Below, piece by piece: positions 28,777 through 37,955 of a stretch of 64,000 nt of DNA; within the stretch, counting starts at the first letter, position 1, and each line of letters starts with the position of its first letter. The stretch spans positions 1 through 64,000 of the forward strand of contig JAFYLQ010000063.1 in NCBI GenBank assembly GCA_017550105.1. Direction: 5' to 3'. Under the pieces are notes generated by a model. The model made no database searches and was not told where the DNA came from. It saw only the letters and a program-made list of their open reading frames with translations. The position numbers and the translations under genes are program-made. The stretch comes from Clostridia bacterium (lineage in GTDB: Bacteria > Bacillota > Clostridia > Oscillospirales > Acutalibacteraceae).

Positions 28777-29934
28777 TTAATAAGTGGAATCCATATTCTC
28801 ATTCAAAATTTCTTTAACTTCCTTAACGAATGAGGAATTTTTGATTTTATCCTGAAGCATACTGTAGAAAAGCTCCTCGTCAACGGGTAACTCAACAGTT
28901 TTGCCCAACCATGAAGAAAGGAATGCGGCATTAGAAATCATAAGTCCGTTAATGCCCTCCTGACCTGCGGCTGTAAGGGGCTCGCCACGAAGAATTGCAC
29001 CTGCAAACTTATTCATAACCTCGGGGTGCTGAATATTTCTGCCGTCAAGCTCTGCCTCAAAGGTTTCGGTTTCAATGGAGCCGAAGCCTTCGGCAGCATT
29101 TTTGGTGAAATCACTAACGCTCTGAGCAACCTCGCAAACTGTAAGCTTACCTTTTTCGCAGATGAGCTTTGCCTTATCAAGAGTAATTTCAAGTCTGTTT
29201 GTGCCGGGGAAGTCACCTGTTGTAGTAATGAAGGTACCCGTTGCACCGTTGGGATATTCGGCATAAATCATAACGTCGTCTTCAACCTCAATATTATGCC
29301 ATTTACCCTCGTGACAAACTGCGGTAATTTTTTCAGGCATACCGCAAATCCATTGCCAAAGGTCAAGCTGATGAGGACACTGATTAAGAAGCACGCCGCC
29401 ACCTTCACCTGACCATGTAGCACGCCATCCGCCTGAATTATAATATGCCTGAGTTCTGTACCAGTCAGTAATAATCCATGTAACACGCTTCATTTCACCG
29501 TATTTACCACTGTGCACAATCTCGTGAGCCTTTCTGTAAAGGCAGTTTGTACGCTGATTGAACATAATTGCAAAGATTTTATCGCTCTTATCTGCAACGG
29601 CGTTCATTTCACGAACCTGCTTTGTATAAACACCTGCGGGTTTTTCACTCATAACGTGAAGACCCTTTTCAAGTGCCTCAATTACGAGGGGGGGATGGTC
29701 ATAATGAGGTGTAGCAATAAGAACTGCATCAACCTCGCCCGAGTCCATAAGTGCAGATGCAGTATCAAAGGTTTTAACCTCGGGAAGCTGCTCTTTAGCC
29801 CATTCGAGTCTGTCGGGCTTGATATCCGCAACAGCAGTAATTTCGATTTCAGGCATTGTGCCCTTAAGTGCATTTTTAATATGGCTTGAACCCATATTAC
29901 CTACACCGATAATACCTAAACGTACCTTTTCCAT
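28777..29934 (-). CDS. Gfo/Idh/MocA-family oxidoreductase
   Basis: 385 residues. The N-terminal Rossmann domain has GIIGVGNMGSSH at about 7-18, the EKPAG cofactor motif lies near residue 97, and the C-terminal domain has GGGVLLNQCPHQLDLWQW with the catalytic-type His. Such enzymes oxidise or reduce sugars, sugar acids or inositols with NAD(P). Location near the uronate operon is suggestive but strand and transcript differ, so the substrate is open. Confidence 0.9.
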   Translation of the reverse strand: MEKVRLGIIGVGNMGSSHIKNALKGTMPEIEITAVADIKPDRLEWAKEQLPEVKTFDTASALMDSGEVDAVLIATPHYDHPPLVIEALEKGLHVMSEKPAGVYTKQVREMNAVADKSDKIFAIMFNQRTNCLYRKAHEIVHSGKYGEMKRVTWIITDWYRTQAYYNSGGWRATWSGEGGGVLLNQCPHQLDLWQWICGMPEKITAVCHEGKWHNIEVEDDVMIYAEYPNGATGTFITTTGDFPGTNRLEITLDKAKLICEKGKLTVCEVAQSVSDFTKNAAEGFGSIETETFEAELDGRNIQHPEVMNKFAGAILRGEPLTAAGQEGINGLMISNAAFLSSWLGKTVELPVDEELFYSMLQDKIKNSSFVKEVKEILNENMDSTY

Positions 29935-29997
29935 TTTAACGTATCCTCTCTTAATAAATTGAGTTGTTTATGAAATAATATTCACGAGGTGAACATT

Positions 29998-30144
29998 ATG
30001 AAAAAACAAAAGAAAACTAAAGTTCAGGAGGTAATTGACGCCGATAATAATATTGATGAAAATATTACAAGCGACGTAAACGGCTCCTACACGGGAAAGC
30101 CCCTTAACGGCGACGAGCCTTTGCAGGACGCGGACGATTTATAG
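29998..30144 (+). CDS. Small acidic protein, 48 residues
   Basis: ATG at 29998 follows GAGGTGA with good spacing. The product starts MKKQKKTKVQEVIDADNN, contains DVNGSYTGKP and ends EPLQDADDL. It is hydrophilic with no membrane segment. From memory, short clostridial proteins with a GSYTG...DADDL ending recur, but I cannot verify this. Its last 41 bases overlap the 3' end of the opposite-strand P-type-ATPase-like gene. Coding is supported by the ribosome site and the biased C-terminal motif. Confidence 0.65.
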   Translation: MKKQKKTKVQEVIDADNNIDENITSDVNGSYTGKPLNGDEPLQDADDL

Positions 30145-32611
30145 CACGTCCCTTCCCCTTTTTATTACGCTCAAAATTATGTGCGATGTGGGTACCCGTA
30201 AGGGCAAAAAGCGATATTGCCGTAAAGAAAAGCTGCATAAATGCAAGCTGTAAGCAGTTGAGATGCTCAAGACCCGAAACAAGGGCAAGCACCGCAACAA
30301 CTGCAACGCCGATACCCATGGCACATAACTGGAATATGTGAATAACCTGCTTTATTGCCCCAAGGGACAAAGCACTTTTTATACAATGCAGGAAGCTTGT
30401 GGCTTTGCCGTCGTGCAAAAGAAGTGCGTCTGCCGCAGAGGTTGTGCCTGACTCGTAGGATTTATACAGGTCACCCGATACTGCGGATAAAACCTTAACA
30501 CCGCTCAAGGGCAAATTAAGCTTACTTGCCACCATATTGTCGGTTATATTAGCGTCGTCCGAACGCACAAGAAGTGAAATACTGTTGCTTTCAATATTCT
30601 TGAGAAGTCGTGCATTCTTACTGTTAACGTCATAGGATATAATGAAAACCGCAGCGGCTTTACCATCTATTGCAAGGTACAGAGGATATCTGCCCTCGGT
30701 AAGATGCTTTTCAATAAGAGCCTTATCGGGGATTTCCACGTTGTGATTTTTTAATAAATCCCCGTTGCCCACAAGCACGCGTCTGTTAAAAATCCAAGCA
30801 GAAAGACCTAACTTTTCTTCATAAGCGAGGGTGTCAACAGGGGGAAGAAGTGAAACCTCGCCCACAATAACACGCTTAAACAGATTACCCAAGGGTCCGC
30901 CCGAAGCGATAACCAATGCGGCGGTATTTATAATAGCCTCATCAATTCCCATATCGTAGAAAAGATGTATGCCGTAAACGTTACCGCCCTCTTCGTCAAA
31001 AATATCCGCAGAATCAACTGCCACGGCATTTGAATTTTCACAAACTCTGAGGGCATCCCAGCCTGCAAGCATACCGCCCTTGCCACGGGTTTTCTCAGAC
31101 ACCTTTTTAATGGCAACCGCATCTGCTATAAATGAAAAATAGGGTAAGCTGATACACAAAGCGGCGGTAAATGCAGATATACCGCTTACAAGATGCTTTG
31201 TAACTATCAGGGAAATAACACCTATAAGCACTGATACCCCGAAGCTAATGGGAATAAGCTTTCGAGAAATATCATCCGAAGGATAAAATTTACTTGAAAG
31301 CTCCACAAAGCGTCTTGGGAACAAGGTTTTTTGTGAGGATAAAATGGACGGCTCCTCAAGAAGCAGACCCCTGCCTATTTCAAAGGCTGTTTCGCCCTGC
31401 TCAATAGGACTTATTGCGTAAATATCCTCTTTTTCTGTCATATAGCCGAAATTTTCGGCAATTCTTGAGGCTTCGATTACCTTTGCCGTAAGGTTAAGAG
31501 CCATACTCAACACCGCAACCGCACCAAAAAGGCTGACACCCTTTTCAAAGGGGTCTGCAGTGAACAGGAATGCAATTTCCTGCACAAAAGTGGCTACCAT
31601 ACCGAGGAAAACTGCTGTATCACGATTAAGCTTAAAACCCTTGAAGCCCTTAACCCCGTCAAGAATGCAGTTAAAATTAACCACACAGGGGGCAATTGTA
31701 AGAAGAAGGGACGCTATAACAAAAACCGTACCGCCCGTTTCAAAGGCTTTAGCAATAAGCGAAATAACAAGAAGCAATGCAAAGCATATATAAGATGTAA
31801 CCGCACCGATTAATGCGGTGTTTTTTTGTTTTCTTAAAAAGTAAGCAACCTTGAATTTATCGTCGGGCATACGGTATTCGTCCGTACCGTATTTTTTTAC
31901 GGGCTCGTCACTACCCACCTTCACGGGCTCACTTGTAACAGTAAATTTACTTGCTTTTTCCTTGCGCTTTTTAATGAGCTGCTCCTCAACCTCTCTTTCG
32001 TCGACGATTTCCACGTCGTTATCGTGGAAGCCCTCAAAGGTAAGCTGAGCACCGTCATCCTCATCAGGAATCTCAATATCGTGAGCATCTCCGTCGGTTA
32101 CTGCAAGGGAGCGAAGACCAATGGTCTTAGTATGCTGCTTATCATCAAACACCATGGTTTTTTCGCTCACACTCCCCGCCTTATGGTCGGGCACAAGATT
32201 GGGAACAGGTGAAAAATCCGAGGTATGAGTAAAATTACTTTGTTTTTTTACAAAACCGCCACGCTCATATTTCTGCTCCTCAGGGGGCACAATACGATGC
32301 TCCGCAGTTTTTTCAAGATTTTGTATAGGTTTATTGAAAAAGCGGTTACGATACTTTTCGCTAACAAAGGTACCGTAAACCTGAGGCTCCGCAACGCTGT
32401 CGGAACGCTCAACCGTATCCGTTATAATACGGTGCTCAATATTTTCGTTATGGCTTGGTCTGGGGTTAAACGAAACTGCCTTGGGTGTGTGCTCCATTTC
32501 CTCAACGAATTCAAGAGCATCACTGCCGTTTCGGAGCATTCCGCTATCCTGAAGCAATTCGTCAATTTCTTCCAAGGACCATTTTCTGCCATTTTTTCTT
32601 TCGTCAGCCAT
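30104..32611 (-). CDS. Degenerate P-type ATPase-like membrane protein
   Basis: 835 residues. About 260 residues of charged, probably disordered N-terminus precede a body laid out like a heavy-metal P-type ATPase: membrane helices near 270-385 and 465-515, a soluble domain, and two final helices. The order of segments can be followed, but catalytic motifs are gone. DKTGT is replaced by DSADIFD, the CPC-type motif by LPYFS, and GDGxNDxPAL is not present; VLVGNGDLL near residue 640 survives. It is probably a pseudoenzyme with a structural or sensing role. It starts 16 bp after rlmB. The last helix region ends in a very basic tail (KARRR). Confidence 0.75.
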   Translation of the reverse strand: MADERKNGRKWSLEEIDELLQDSGMLRNGSDALEFVEEMEHTPKAVSFNPRPSHNENIEHRIITDTVERSDSVAEPQVYGTFVSEKYRNRFFNKPIQNLEKTAEHRIVPPEEQKYERGGFVKKQSNFTHTSDFSPVPNLVPDHKAGSVSEKTMVFDDKQHTKTIGLRSLAVTDGDAHDIEIPDEDDGAQLTFEGFHDNDVEIVDEREVEEQLIKKRKEKASKFTVTSEPVKVGSDEPVKKYGTDEYRMPDDKFKVAYFLRKQKNTALIGAVTSYICFALLLVISLIAKAFETGGTVFVIASLLLTIAPCVVNFNCILDGVKGFKGFKLNRDTAVFLGMVATFVQEIAFLFTADPFEKGVSLFGAVAVLSMALNLTAKVIEASRIAENFGYMTEKEDIYAISPIEQGETAFEIGRGLLLEEPSILSSQKTLFPRRFVELSSKFYPSDDISRKLIPISFGVSVLIGVISLIVTKHLVSGISAFTAALCISLPYFSFIADAVAIKKVSEKTRGKGGMLAGWDALRVCENSNAVAVDSADIFDEEGGNVYGIHLFYDMGIDEAIINTAALVIASGGPLGNLFKRVIVGEVSLLPPVDTLAYEEKLGLSAWIFNRRVLVGNGDLLKNHNVEIPDKALIEKHLTEGRYPLYLAIDGKAAAVFIISYDVNSKNARLLKNIESNSISLLVRSDDANITDNMVASKLNLPLSGVKVLSAVSGDLYKSYESGTTSAADALLLHDGKATSFLHCIKSALSLGAIKQVIHIFQLCAMGIGVAVVAVLALVSGLEHLNCLQLAFMQLFFTAISLFALTGTHIAHNFERNKKGKGRAINRPRPAKARRR

Positions 32612-32627
32612 TCTGATTCCTCACAAG

Positions 32628-33446
32628 TCAGTTTTGAATGTCTCGCTGTTTAGATATCTCATACATCAGAATACCTGCGGCAACCGATGCATTAAGAGAA
32701 TTTATATGCCCCTTCATAGGCATTGAAAGAATAACGTCGCATTTTTCTTTTACGAGCCTTCCCACGCCCTTACCCTCGGAGCCGATAACAAGTGCCACCG
32801 CACCCTTGAGGTTTGAGTTATAGAAGGTTTCGCCGTCCATATCCGCACAGTAAATCCATACACCACGGCTCTTGAGCTCGTCAAGAGTCTGGGGAATATT
32901 GGTCACCCTTGCCACGTGCATAAATTCAACTGCACCTGCAGAGGTTTTAGCAACGGCAAAGCTTAAGGGAGCGCTACGTCTTTTGGGAACAATAACACCG
33001 TGGGCACCTGCCGCCTCGGCGGTTCTGATAATTGCACCAAGATTATGAGGGTCCTCAATCTCATCACAAACTATGATAAAGGGAGCCTCGCCCTTTTCCT
33101 CAGCTTTTTGGAAAATGTCATCAACCGTGGAATACGCCTTAACCGCACCCATAGCAATAACGCCCTGATGATTTGCGTGACCGCAAAGGAAGTCGAGCTT
33201 TTTACGGTCAACCTCTTTAATAGGGATACCCGCATTCTTTGCATCTGCAAGAATTTTGGGCACCGAGCCCGAGCGCTCACCCCTTGCAACCATAACACTG
33301 TCAAGGGAACGACCCGCCTTTATAGCCTCCTGAACGGAGTTCCTGCCGAATATTATATCCTTTTCGTTCTGATTTTCCCTATCTGAAAAATCATCCTTAC
33401 GACCGTCAAATTTCTTACGGTCGTTAAATTTATCGTTTTTGTACAT
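32628..33446 (-). CDS. rlmB: TrmH-family rRNA 2'-O-methyltransferase (RlmB-like)
   Basis: SPOUT methyltransferase, 272 residues. A basic disordered start (about 1-28) is followed by the substrate-binding domain from FGRNSVQEAI. The three knot motifs follow: IEDPHNLGAIIRTAEAAGAHG, VIGSEGKGVGRLVKE and SLNASVAAGILMYE. RlmB methylates G2251 of 23S rRNA in E. coli; clostridial members may have that or a neighbouring target. Located between serS and the pseudo-ATPase on one strand. Confidence 0.9.
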   Translation of the reverse strand: MYKNDKFNDRKKFDGRKDDFSDRENQNEKDIIFGRNSVQEAIKAGRSLDSVMVARGERSGSVPKILADAKNAGIPIKEVDRKKLDFLCGHANHQGVIAMGAVKAYSTVDDIFQKAEEKGEAPFIIVCDEIEDPHNLGAIIRTAEAAGAHGVIVPKRRSAPLSFAVAKTSAGAVEFMHVARVTNIPQTLDELKSRGVWIYCADMDGETFYNSNLKGAVALVIGSEGKGVGRLVKEKCDVILSMPMKGHINSLNASVAAGILMYEISKQRDIQN

Positions 33447-33464
33447 AAAACTACCTTTTTAATC

Positions 33465-33517
33465 GGATGCAACGCATCCCCTTTAATTACGAATTACGCA
33501 TTACGAATTTTGCATTG
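33465..33517 (+). repeat. Solo hairpin-plus-heptamer element
   Basis: Hairpin GGATGC-AAC-GCATCC (33465-33479), CCTTT, then heptamers AATTACG (33485), AATTACG (33492), CATTACG (33499), AATTTTG (33506) and a partial CATTG. The hairpin-to-heptamer spacing equals that of the elements flanking the S23-type gene, with a different heptamer sequence. It sits between rlmB and serS. Confidence 0.7.
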
Positions 33518-33523
33518 AAAAGC

Positions 33524-34810
33524 TTATACCGTAGGGATAAGCTTTTCCTTACCGCCCATATAGGGTCTTAATGCTACGGGAATGTTTACACTGCCGTCCT
33601 CGTTAAGATTGTTTTCAAGGAATGCAATAAGCATTCTGGGAGGTGCAACAACTGTGTTGTTGAGTGTGTGGGGGAAGTACTTTTTATCCTTACCGCCTGC
33701 ACGGATTTTAAGTCTTCTTGCCTGAGCGTCTGAAAGGTTTGAGCAAGAGCCAACCTCGAAGTATTTCTGCTGTCTGGGGCTCCATGCTTCAACGTCAACG
33801 GATTTAACCTTAAGGTCGGCAAGGTCACCTGAGCAGCATTCAAGTGTTCTTACGGGGATATCAAGTGAGCGGAACAAATCAACGGTGTTTTTCCAGAGCT
33901 GGTCGAACCAATAGGGGCTCTCCTCAGGCTTACAAACAACAATCATTTCCTGCTTTTCAAACTGATGGATACGGTAAACACCACGTTCCTCAATACCGTG
34001 AGCGCCCTTTTCCTTACGGAAGCAGGGTGAATAGCTTGTAAGTGTCTGGGGAAGCTTTTCCTCGGGAACAATTGTGTCAATAAATTTACCAATCATTGAG
34101 TGTTCGCTTGTACCGATAAGGTAAAGGTCCTCACCCTCGATTTTGTACATCATAGCGTCCATTTCTGCAAAGCTCATAACACCCGTAACAACGTTTGAAC
34201 GAATCATAAAGGGAGGAATGTAATATGTGAAGCCACGGTCAATCATAAAGTCACGTGCATAAGAAATAACTGCAGAATGAAGTCTTGCAATGTCACCGCA
34301 AAGGTAGTAGAAGCCGTTACCTGCAACCCTACCCGCACTGTCAAGGTCAATACCCTCGAAGCTTTCCATAATTTCACGATGGTAGGGAATTTCAAAATCG
34401 GGAACAACGGGGTCACCGAAACGCTCGATTTCAACGTTTTCGGAATCGTCCTTACCGATGGGAACGCTGGGGTCAATGATGTTGGGAATAACCATCATAA
34501 TGTCGTTAACCTTCTTTGAAAGCTCAACCTCAAGACCCTCAAGCTCTGCAAGACGCTTTGCATCCTCGGCAACCTGTTTCTTCATTGCCTCGGCTTCTTC
34601 CCTTTTGCCCTGTGCCATAAGTGCACCAATCATCTTGCTGTTTTTGTTTCTTGAAGCACGAAGATTATCAGCCTCGCCCTTAACCTTACGGCTTTCGGCG
34701 TCAAGCTCAATTACCTCGTCAACAAGTGCAAGCTTCTTATCCTGAAATTTATTTTTAATGTTCTGTTTTACAATTTCGGGGTTCTCTCTTAAAAATTTAA
34801 TATCTATCAT
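33524..34810 (-). CDS. serS: Seryl-tRNA synthetase
   Basis: Class II synthetase, 428 residues. The N-terminal tRNA-binding coiled-coil arm (about 27-105, rich in Arg/Lys/Glu) precedes the catalytic core with TSEHSMIGKF, motif 2 FRKEKGAHGIEERGVYRIHQF and motif 3 near NNTVVAPPRMLIAFLEN. Fourteen bases separate it from parB, so it is probably read with the parA-parB transcript. Confidence 0.96.
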   Translation of the reverse strand: MIDIKFLRENPEIVKQNIKNKFQDKKLALVDEVIELDAESRKVKGEADNLRASRNKNSKMIGALMAQGKREEAEAMKKQVAEDAKRLAELEGLEVELSKKVNDIMMVIPNIIDPSVPIGKDDSENVEIERFGDPVVPDFEIPYHREIMESFEGIDLDSAGRVAGNGFYYLCGDIARLHSAVISYARDFMIDRGFTYYIPPFMIRSNVVTGVMSFAEMDAMMYKIEGEDLYLIGTSEHSMIGKFIDTIVPEEKLPQTLTSYSPCFRKEKGAHGIEERGVYRIHQFEKQEMIVVCKPEESPYWFDQLWKNTVDLFRSLDIPVRTLECCSGDLADLKVKSVDVEAWSPRQQKYFEVGSCSNLSDAQARRLKIRAGGKDKKYFPHTLNNTVVAPPRMLIAFLENNLNEDGSVNIPVALRPYMGGKEKLIPTV

Positions 34811-34824
34811 TTTCCTGTCTCCTT

Positions 34825-35685
34825 TTATTCGTTGTCAAATATTTTCAAAAGCTTTTTAAGGTCGTCGTCATCAAAGAATTCAATTTCCAGTGAACCCTTT
34901 TTGCTTGACTTTGTAACCTTAACCTGTCTTCCCAATACGTCGGAAAGTGCAAGTTCAACTTCATCATAATAGGGGTTACGCTTTTTAGCCTTCTTGCCCG
35001 TTTTAACGTCGCTTGTGGATTTTCTTGCAAGTCGTTCGGTGGTTCTTACGGATAAATCCTCCTTAACAACAAGCTTTGCAAGTTCAATCTGATAGTCTTT
35101 ATCGGAAGCGGTTAAAATCGCCTTGGCGTGTCCTGCAGAAAGGTCGCCCTTCATTACCATATCCTGAATTTCTTCGGGAAGTGCAAGTAATCTTAAAGCG
35201 TTGGCAACTGCCGAACGGGAACGACCCACGATTTCGGAGATTTCCTCCTGAGTGTAGCCGTATTTTTCAGAAAGCTCCTTGTAGCCGTTAGCCTCCTCAA
35301 GGGGATTCAAGTCCTCACGCTGAACGTTTTCAACAAGGGCAAGCTCCGCAACCTGAGCGTCGGTTAATTCACGTATAACAACGGGAACCTCCGTGAGCCC
35401 TGCCAATCTTGAAGCACGCCAACGACGTTCACCTGCTACAAGCTGATAGCTGCCGTCGAGCATGGGTCTTACAAGAAGGGGTTGCAGAACACCGTGCTTT
35501 AAAATGCTTTCGGAAAGCTCTGCCAATGCCGCCTCGTCAAACTGCTTACGGGGTTGGTCACGGTTGGGCTCAATCTCGGTCAATTTAACCTTAACGGGAC
35601 CCGAGCCCGATGACAACTCCTCAACAGCGTTATCCATCATAATTGCATCAAAGCCTCTACCGAGACCCGATTTTTTAACTGCCAT
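34825..35685 (-). CDS. parB: Chromosome-partitioning protein ParB/Spo0J
   Basis: 286 residues. ParB CTP-binding domain with EIEPNRDQPRK and the GERRWRAS motif, a central HTH (YTQEEISEIVGRSRSAVANALRL) that reads parS, and a C-terminal dimerisation domain. Directly follows parA. No consensus parS site (TGTTTCACGTGAAACA type) was noticed in the window. Confidence 0.95.
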   Translation of the reverse strand: MAVKKSGLGRGFDAIMMDNAVEELSSGSGPVKVKLTEIEPNRDQPRKQFDEAALAELSESILKHGVLQPLLVRPMLDGSYQLVAGERRWRASRLAGLTEVPVVIRELTDAQVAELALVENVQREDLNPLEEANGYKELSEKYGYTQEEISEIVGRSRSAVANALRLLALPEEIQDMVMKGDLSAGHAKAILTASDKDYQIELAKLVVKEDLSVRTTERLARKSTSDVKTGKKAKKRNPYYDEVELALSDVLGRQVKVTKSSKKGSLEIEFFDDDDLKKLLKIFDNE

Positions 35686-35695
35686 TTATTTCACC

Positions 35696-36457
35696 TTAAT
35701 TCATTCTCAAAAATTCTTCCGCTAAAGCGGTGTAGCTTTCGCTACCCCTTGAAGCACGGTCGTAATAAATAACCGGCTCGCCGAAGGAGGGTGCCTCAGA
35801 AAGTCTTACGTTACGGGGAATAACCGTTGCATAAACCTTTTTGGGGAAGAAGTTTTTAACCTCGGCAACAACCTGTTGGGTTAAATTCAATCTTCCGTCG
35901 TACATTGTAAGAAGCACACCCTCAAGCTCTATGTAAGGGTTGTAAAGTCTTTTTATGGTACGTACCGTAGCCATAAGCTGTGAAAGTCCCTCTAATGCGT
36001 AATATTCACATTGAATGGGAACAATAAAACTGTCTGACGCGGTAAGCGCATTAAGGGTTATAAGGCCCAATGAGGGGGGACAATCGAAGAAAATAAAATC
36101 ATAATTTTCCTGAATTGTAGCAAGGGCATTTTTTAAAAGTGCCTCACGCTTGTCCATAACCGCAAGCTCAAGCTCCGCACCTGCAAGGTTGATGTTTGAG
36201 GGAATTATATCAACACCCTGAAACTTTGTTTTAATAACCGCCTGCGATGCACTGCAGGAGCCTATAAGCAATTCGTAAGAGGTGGCAGGAAGATTTTTAC
36301 GTGAAATACCGTAACCGCTTGTGGTATTGCCCTGAGGGTCAATATCAACAAGAAGAATTTTCTTGCCGAGGGACCCTAAAGCCGCCGCAAGGTTAACGGC
36401 ACTTGTGGTTTTACCCACGCCACCCTTCTGATTAACAATTGAAATAATTTTAGCCAT
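35696..36457 (-). CDS. parA: Chromosome-partitioning ATPase ParA/Soj
   Basis: 253 residues, deviant Walker A KGGVGKTT at 11-18, [11 protein letters not shown] switch region and FFDCPPSLG. Works with ParB in origin segregation and control of replication start. The gene starts the parA-parB-serS-rlmB direction of transcription. Confidence 0.96.
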   Translation of the reverse strand: MAKIISIVNQKGGVGKTTSAVNLAAALGSLGKKILLVDIDPQGNTTSGYGISRKNLPATSYELLIGSCSASQAVIKTKFQGVDIIPSNINLAGAELELAVMDKREALLKNALATIQENYDFIFFDCPPSLGLITLNALTASDSFIVPIQCEYYALEGLSQLMATVRTIKRLYNPYIELEGVLLTMYDGRLNLTQQVVAEVKNFFPKKVYATVIPRNVRLSEAPSFGEPVIYYDRASRGSESYTALAEEFLRMN

Positions 36458-36561
36458 TGAAAATTTCCTTCCGTGCTTTTAAATATAAGCACCCAATTTT
36501 CCTATTATATACATAATTTAGTATATCATATATATAACAAAAAGTGAATAGATAAAAGCAA

Positions 36562-36590
36562 AAAATCCCCGCAATTGCGGAGATTTTTTT
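36562..36590 (-). terminator. Terminator after the NOL1/NOP2/sun gene
   Basis: CCCCGCAATTGCGGAG core with A-run and T-run on either side; usable by the minus-strand gene ending at 36600. Confidence 0.75.
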
Positions 36591-36599
36591 ACTTAGAAA

Positions 36600-37955
36600 T
36601 TACTTTATTCTCAAGCCCTTAGGATAATGGTTCTTTGCTCTGCCGTTTACTACCTTAGCACCGCCCAAGGCACAGCCGTCAACCATAACAACCGCCCAAC
36701 CGTTGGGGCAATCGGTTTCAAACTCCTCGCCATGAAGGTACTTTTTAATTTCGTCACATTCGGGTGAAAGGTCGATTTTTCTTTTAAAGTCCTTCCCCAT
36801 TCCCATAAAGAACTGATGATGGGGCTGAAGGTAATTTTTTCGCACCTCGCCGATGTTAATGCCCATAGAAAAAACAGTTGATTTTCGGACCTCAAAATCG
36901 GGGTCAATATATACGGGAGTTCCTTTGTTCAGAATGACCTTTTCACTATCATAATCAACGAGCGTATCATCAAGAAAATCGTAAATCACCTTGTCGATTT
37001 TAGCCTTAGATTTACCCCTTTGAGCGGGGTAATTAAAGGGTGAATTTGTGTTATGAAGCACCGCCGCAAACTGCCCCTCACCCTTGTTTTTATGTGGATA
37101 AAAACGCCTTGCAAAGCGGATATTTTCACACTCACAGCCCTCAAAATTCACGCCGTCACAGGTGCTTTTTTCTACCGCTTCAGGCACCCTTACTATCTCA
37201 AAATCAGGGTGATTTTTAAGGAAATAATCAATAATTTTTTCGTTTTCATCAAGGGAAAACGTGCAGGTTGCATACACAATATAACCGCCGCTTTTAAGGC
37301 ATTTTACTGCATTTTCAAGTATTTCCCTCTGCCTATCGGCACAGTTTTTAACGTTTTCCTCGCTCCATTCATCAATGGCAATTTCCTCTTTACGGAACAT
37401 TCCCTCACCCGAGCAAGGGGCATCAACCATAATCAAATCAAAGGTTTCGGGGAAATTCTGTGCTAATTTTTTTGTATCCATACAGGTGGTTACAACGTTT
37501 TTTAGACCGAGTCTTTCAACGTTGCCCGTAAGGATTTTACACCTTGAGGGGATAATTTCATTTGAAACAAGAATACCATTTTCACCCAATTTATTTTTTA
37601 ACTGAGTGCTCTTGCCACCGGGTGCGGCACACATATCTAAAACAAACCAATCGGGGTCAATTTCAACACATTCTGCAGGCATCATAGCACCGGGCTCCTG
37701 AACGTAAATCATACCTGCGTGGTGGTATGGGTGATTGCCTATTTTTTCATCCTCGAAGTAAAATCCGTTATCCACGTATGGAATTTTTTGGGTATCAAAG
37801 GGGTTGATTTTAAGGAAATCCTCAACCGAAATTTTATCCGTATTAACCCTGAATGCCCTGACGGGCTTTTCATTCAAGGATGCTATATAATTGTCGTAAT
37901 CATCGCCCAAAAGAAGCTTCATTCTTTCGGCAAATTTTTCGGGTAACGCTTTCAT
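36600..37955 (-). CDS. NOL1/NOP2/sun-family rRNA cytosine methyltransferase (RsmF-like)
   Basis: 451 residues. SAM-binding core with LDMCAAPGGKSTQL (about 106-119), the catalytic Cys motifs DAPCSGEGMFRK and YATCTFS, and a C-terminal PUA-like and RsmF-type region (ending NGRAKNHYPKGLRIK). Probably makes m5C in 16S rRNA. It begins immediately after the rsmE stop, so the two rRNA methylases form an operon. Confidence 0.92.
   Translation of the reverse strand: MKALPEKFAERMKLLLGDDYDNYIASLNEKPVRAFRVNTDKISVEDFLKINPFDTQKIPYVDNGFYFEDEKIGNHPYHHAGMIYVQEPGAMMPAECVEIDPDWFVLDMCAAPGGKSTQLKNKLGENGILVSNEIIPSRCKILTGNVERLGLKNVVTTCMDTKKLAQNFPETFDLIMVDAPCSGEGMFRKEEIAIDEWSEENVKNCADRQREILENAVKCLKSGGYIVYATCTFSLDENEKIIDYFLKNHPDFEIVRVPEAVEKSTCDGVNFEGCECENIRFARRFYPHKNKGEGQFAAVLHNTNSPFNYPAQRGKSKAKIDKVIYDFLDDTLVDYDSEKVILNKGTPVYIDPDFEVRKSTVFSMGINIGEVRKNYLQPHHQFFMGMGKDFKRKIDLSPECDEIKKYLHGEEFETDCPNGWAVVMVDGCALGGAKVVNGRAKNHYPKGLRIK

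Noticed and set aside
34825..36457. parS site near parA-parB
   Set aside because: No palindrome close to the TGTTTCACGTGAAACA type was noticed.
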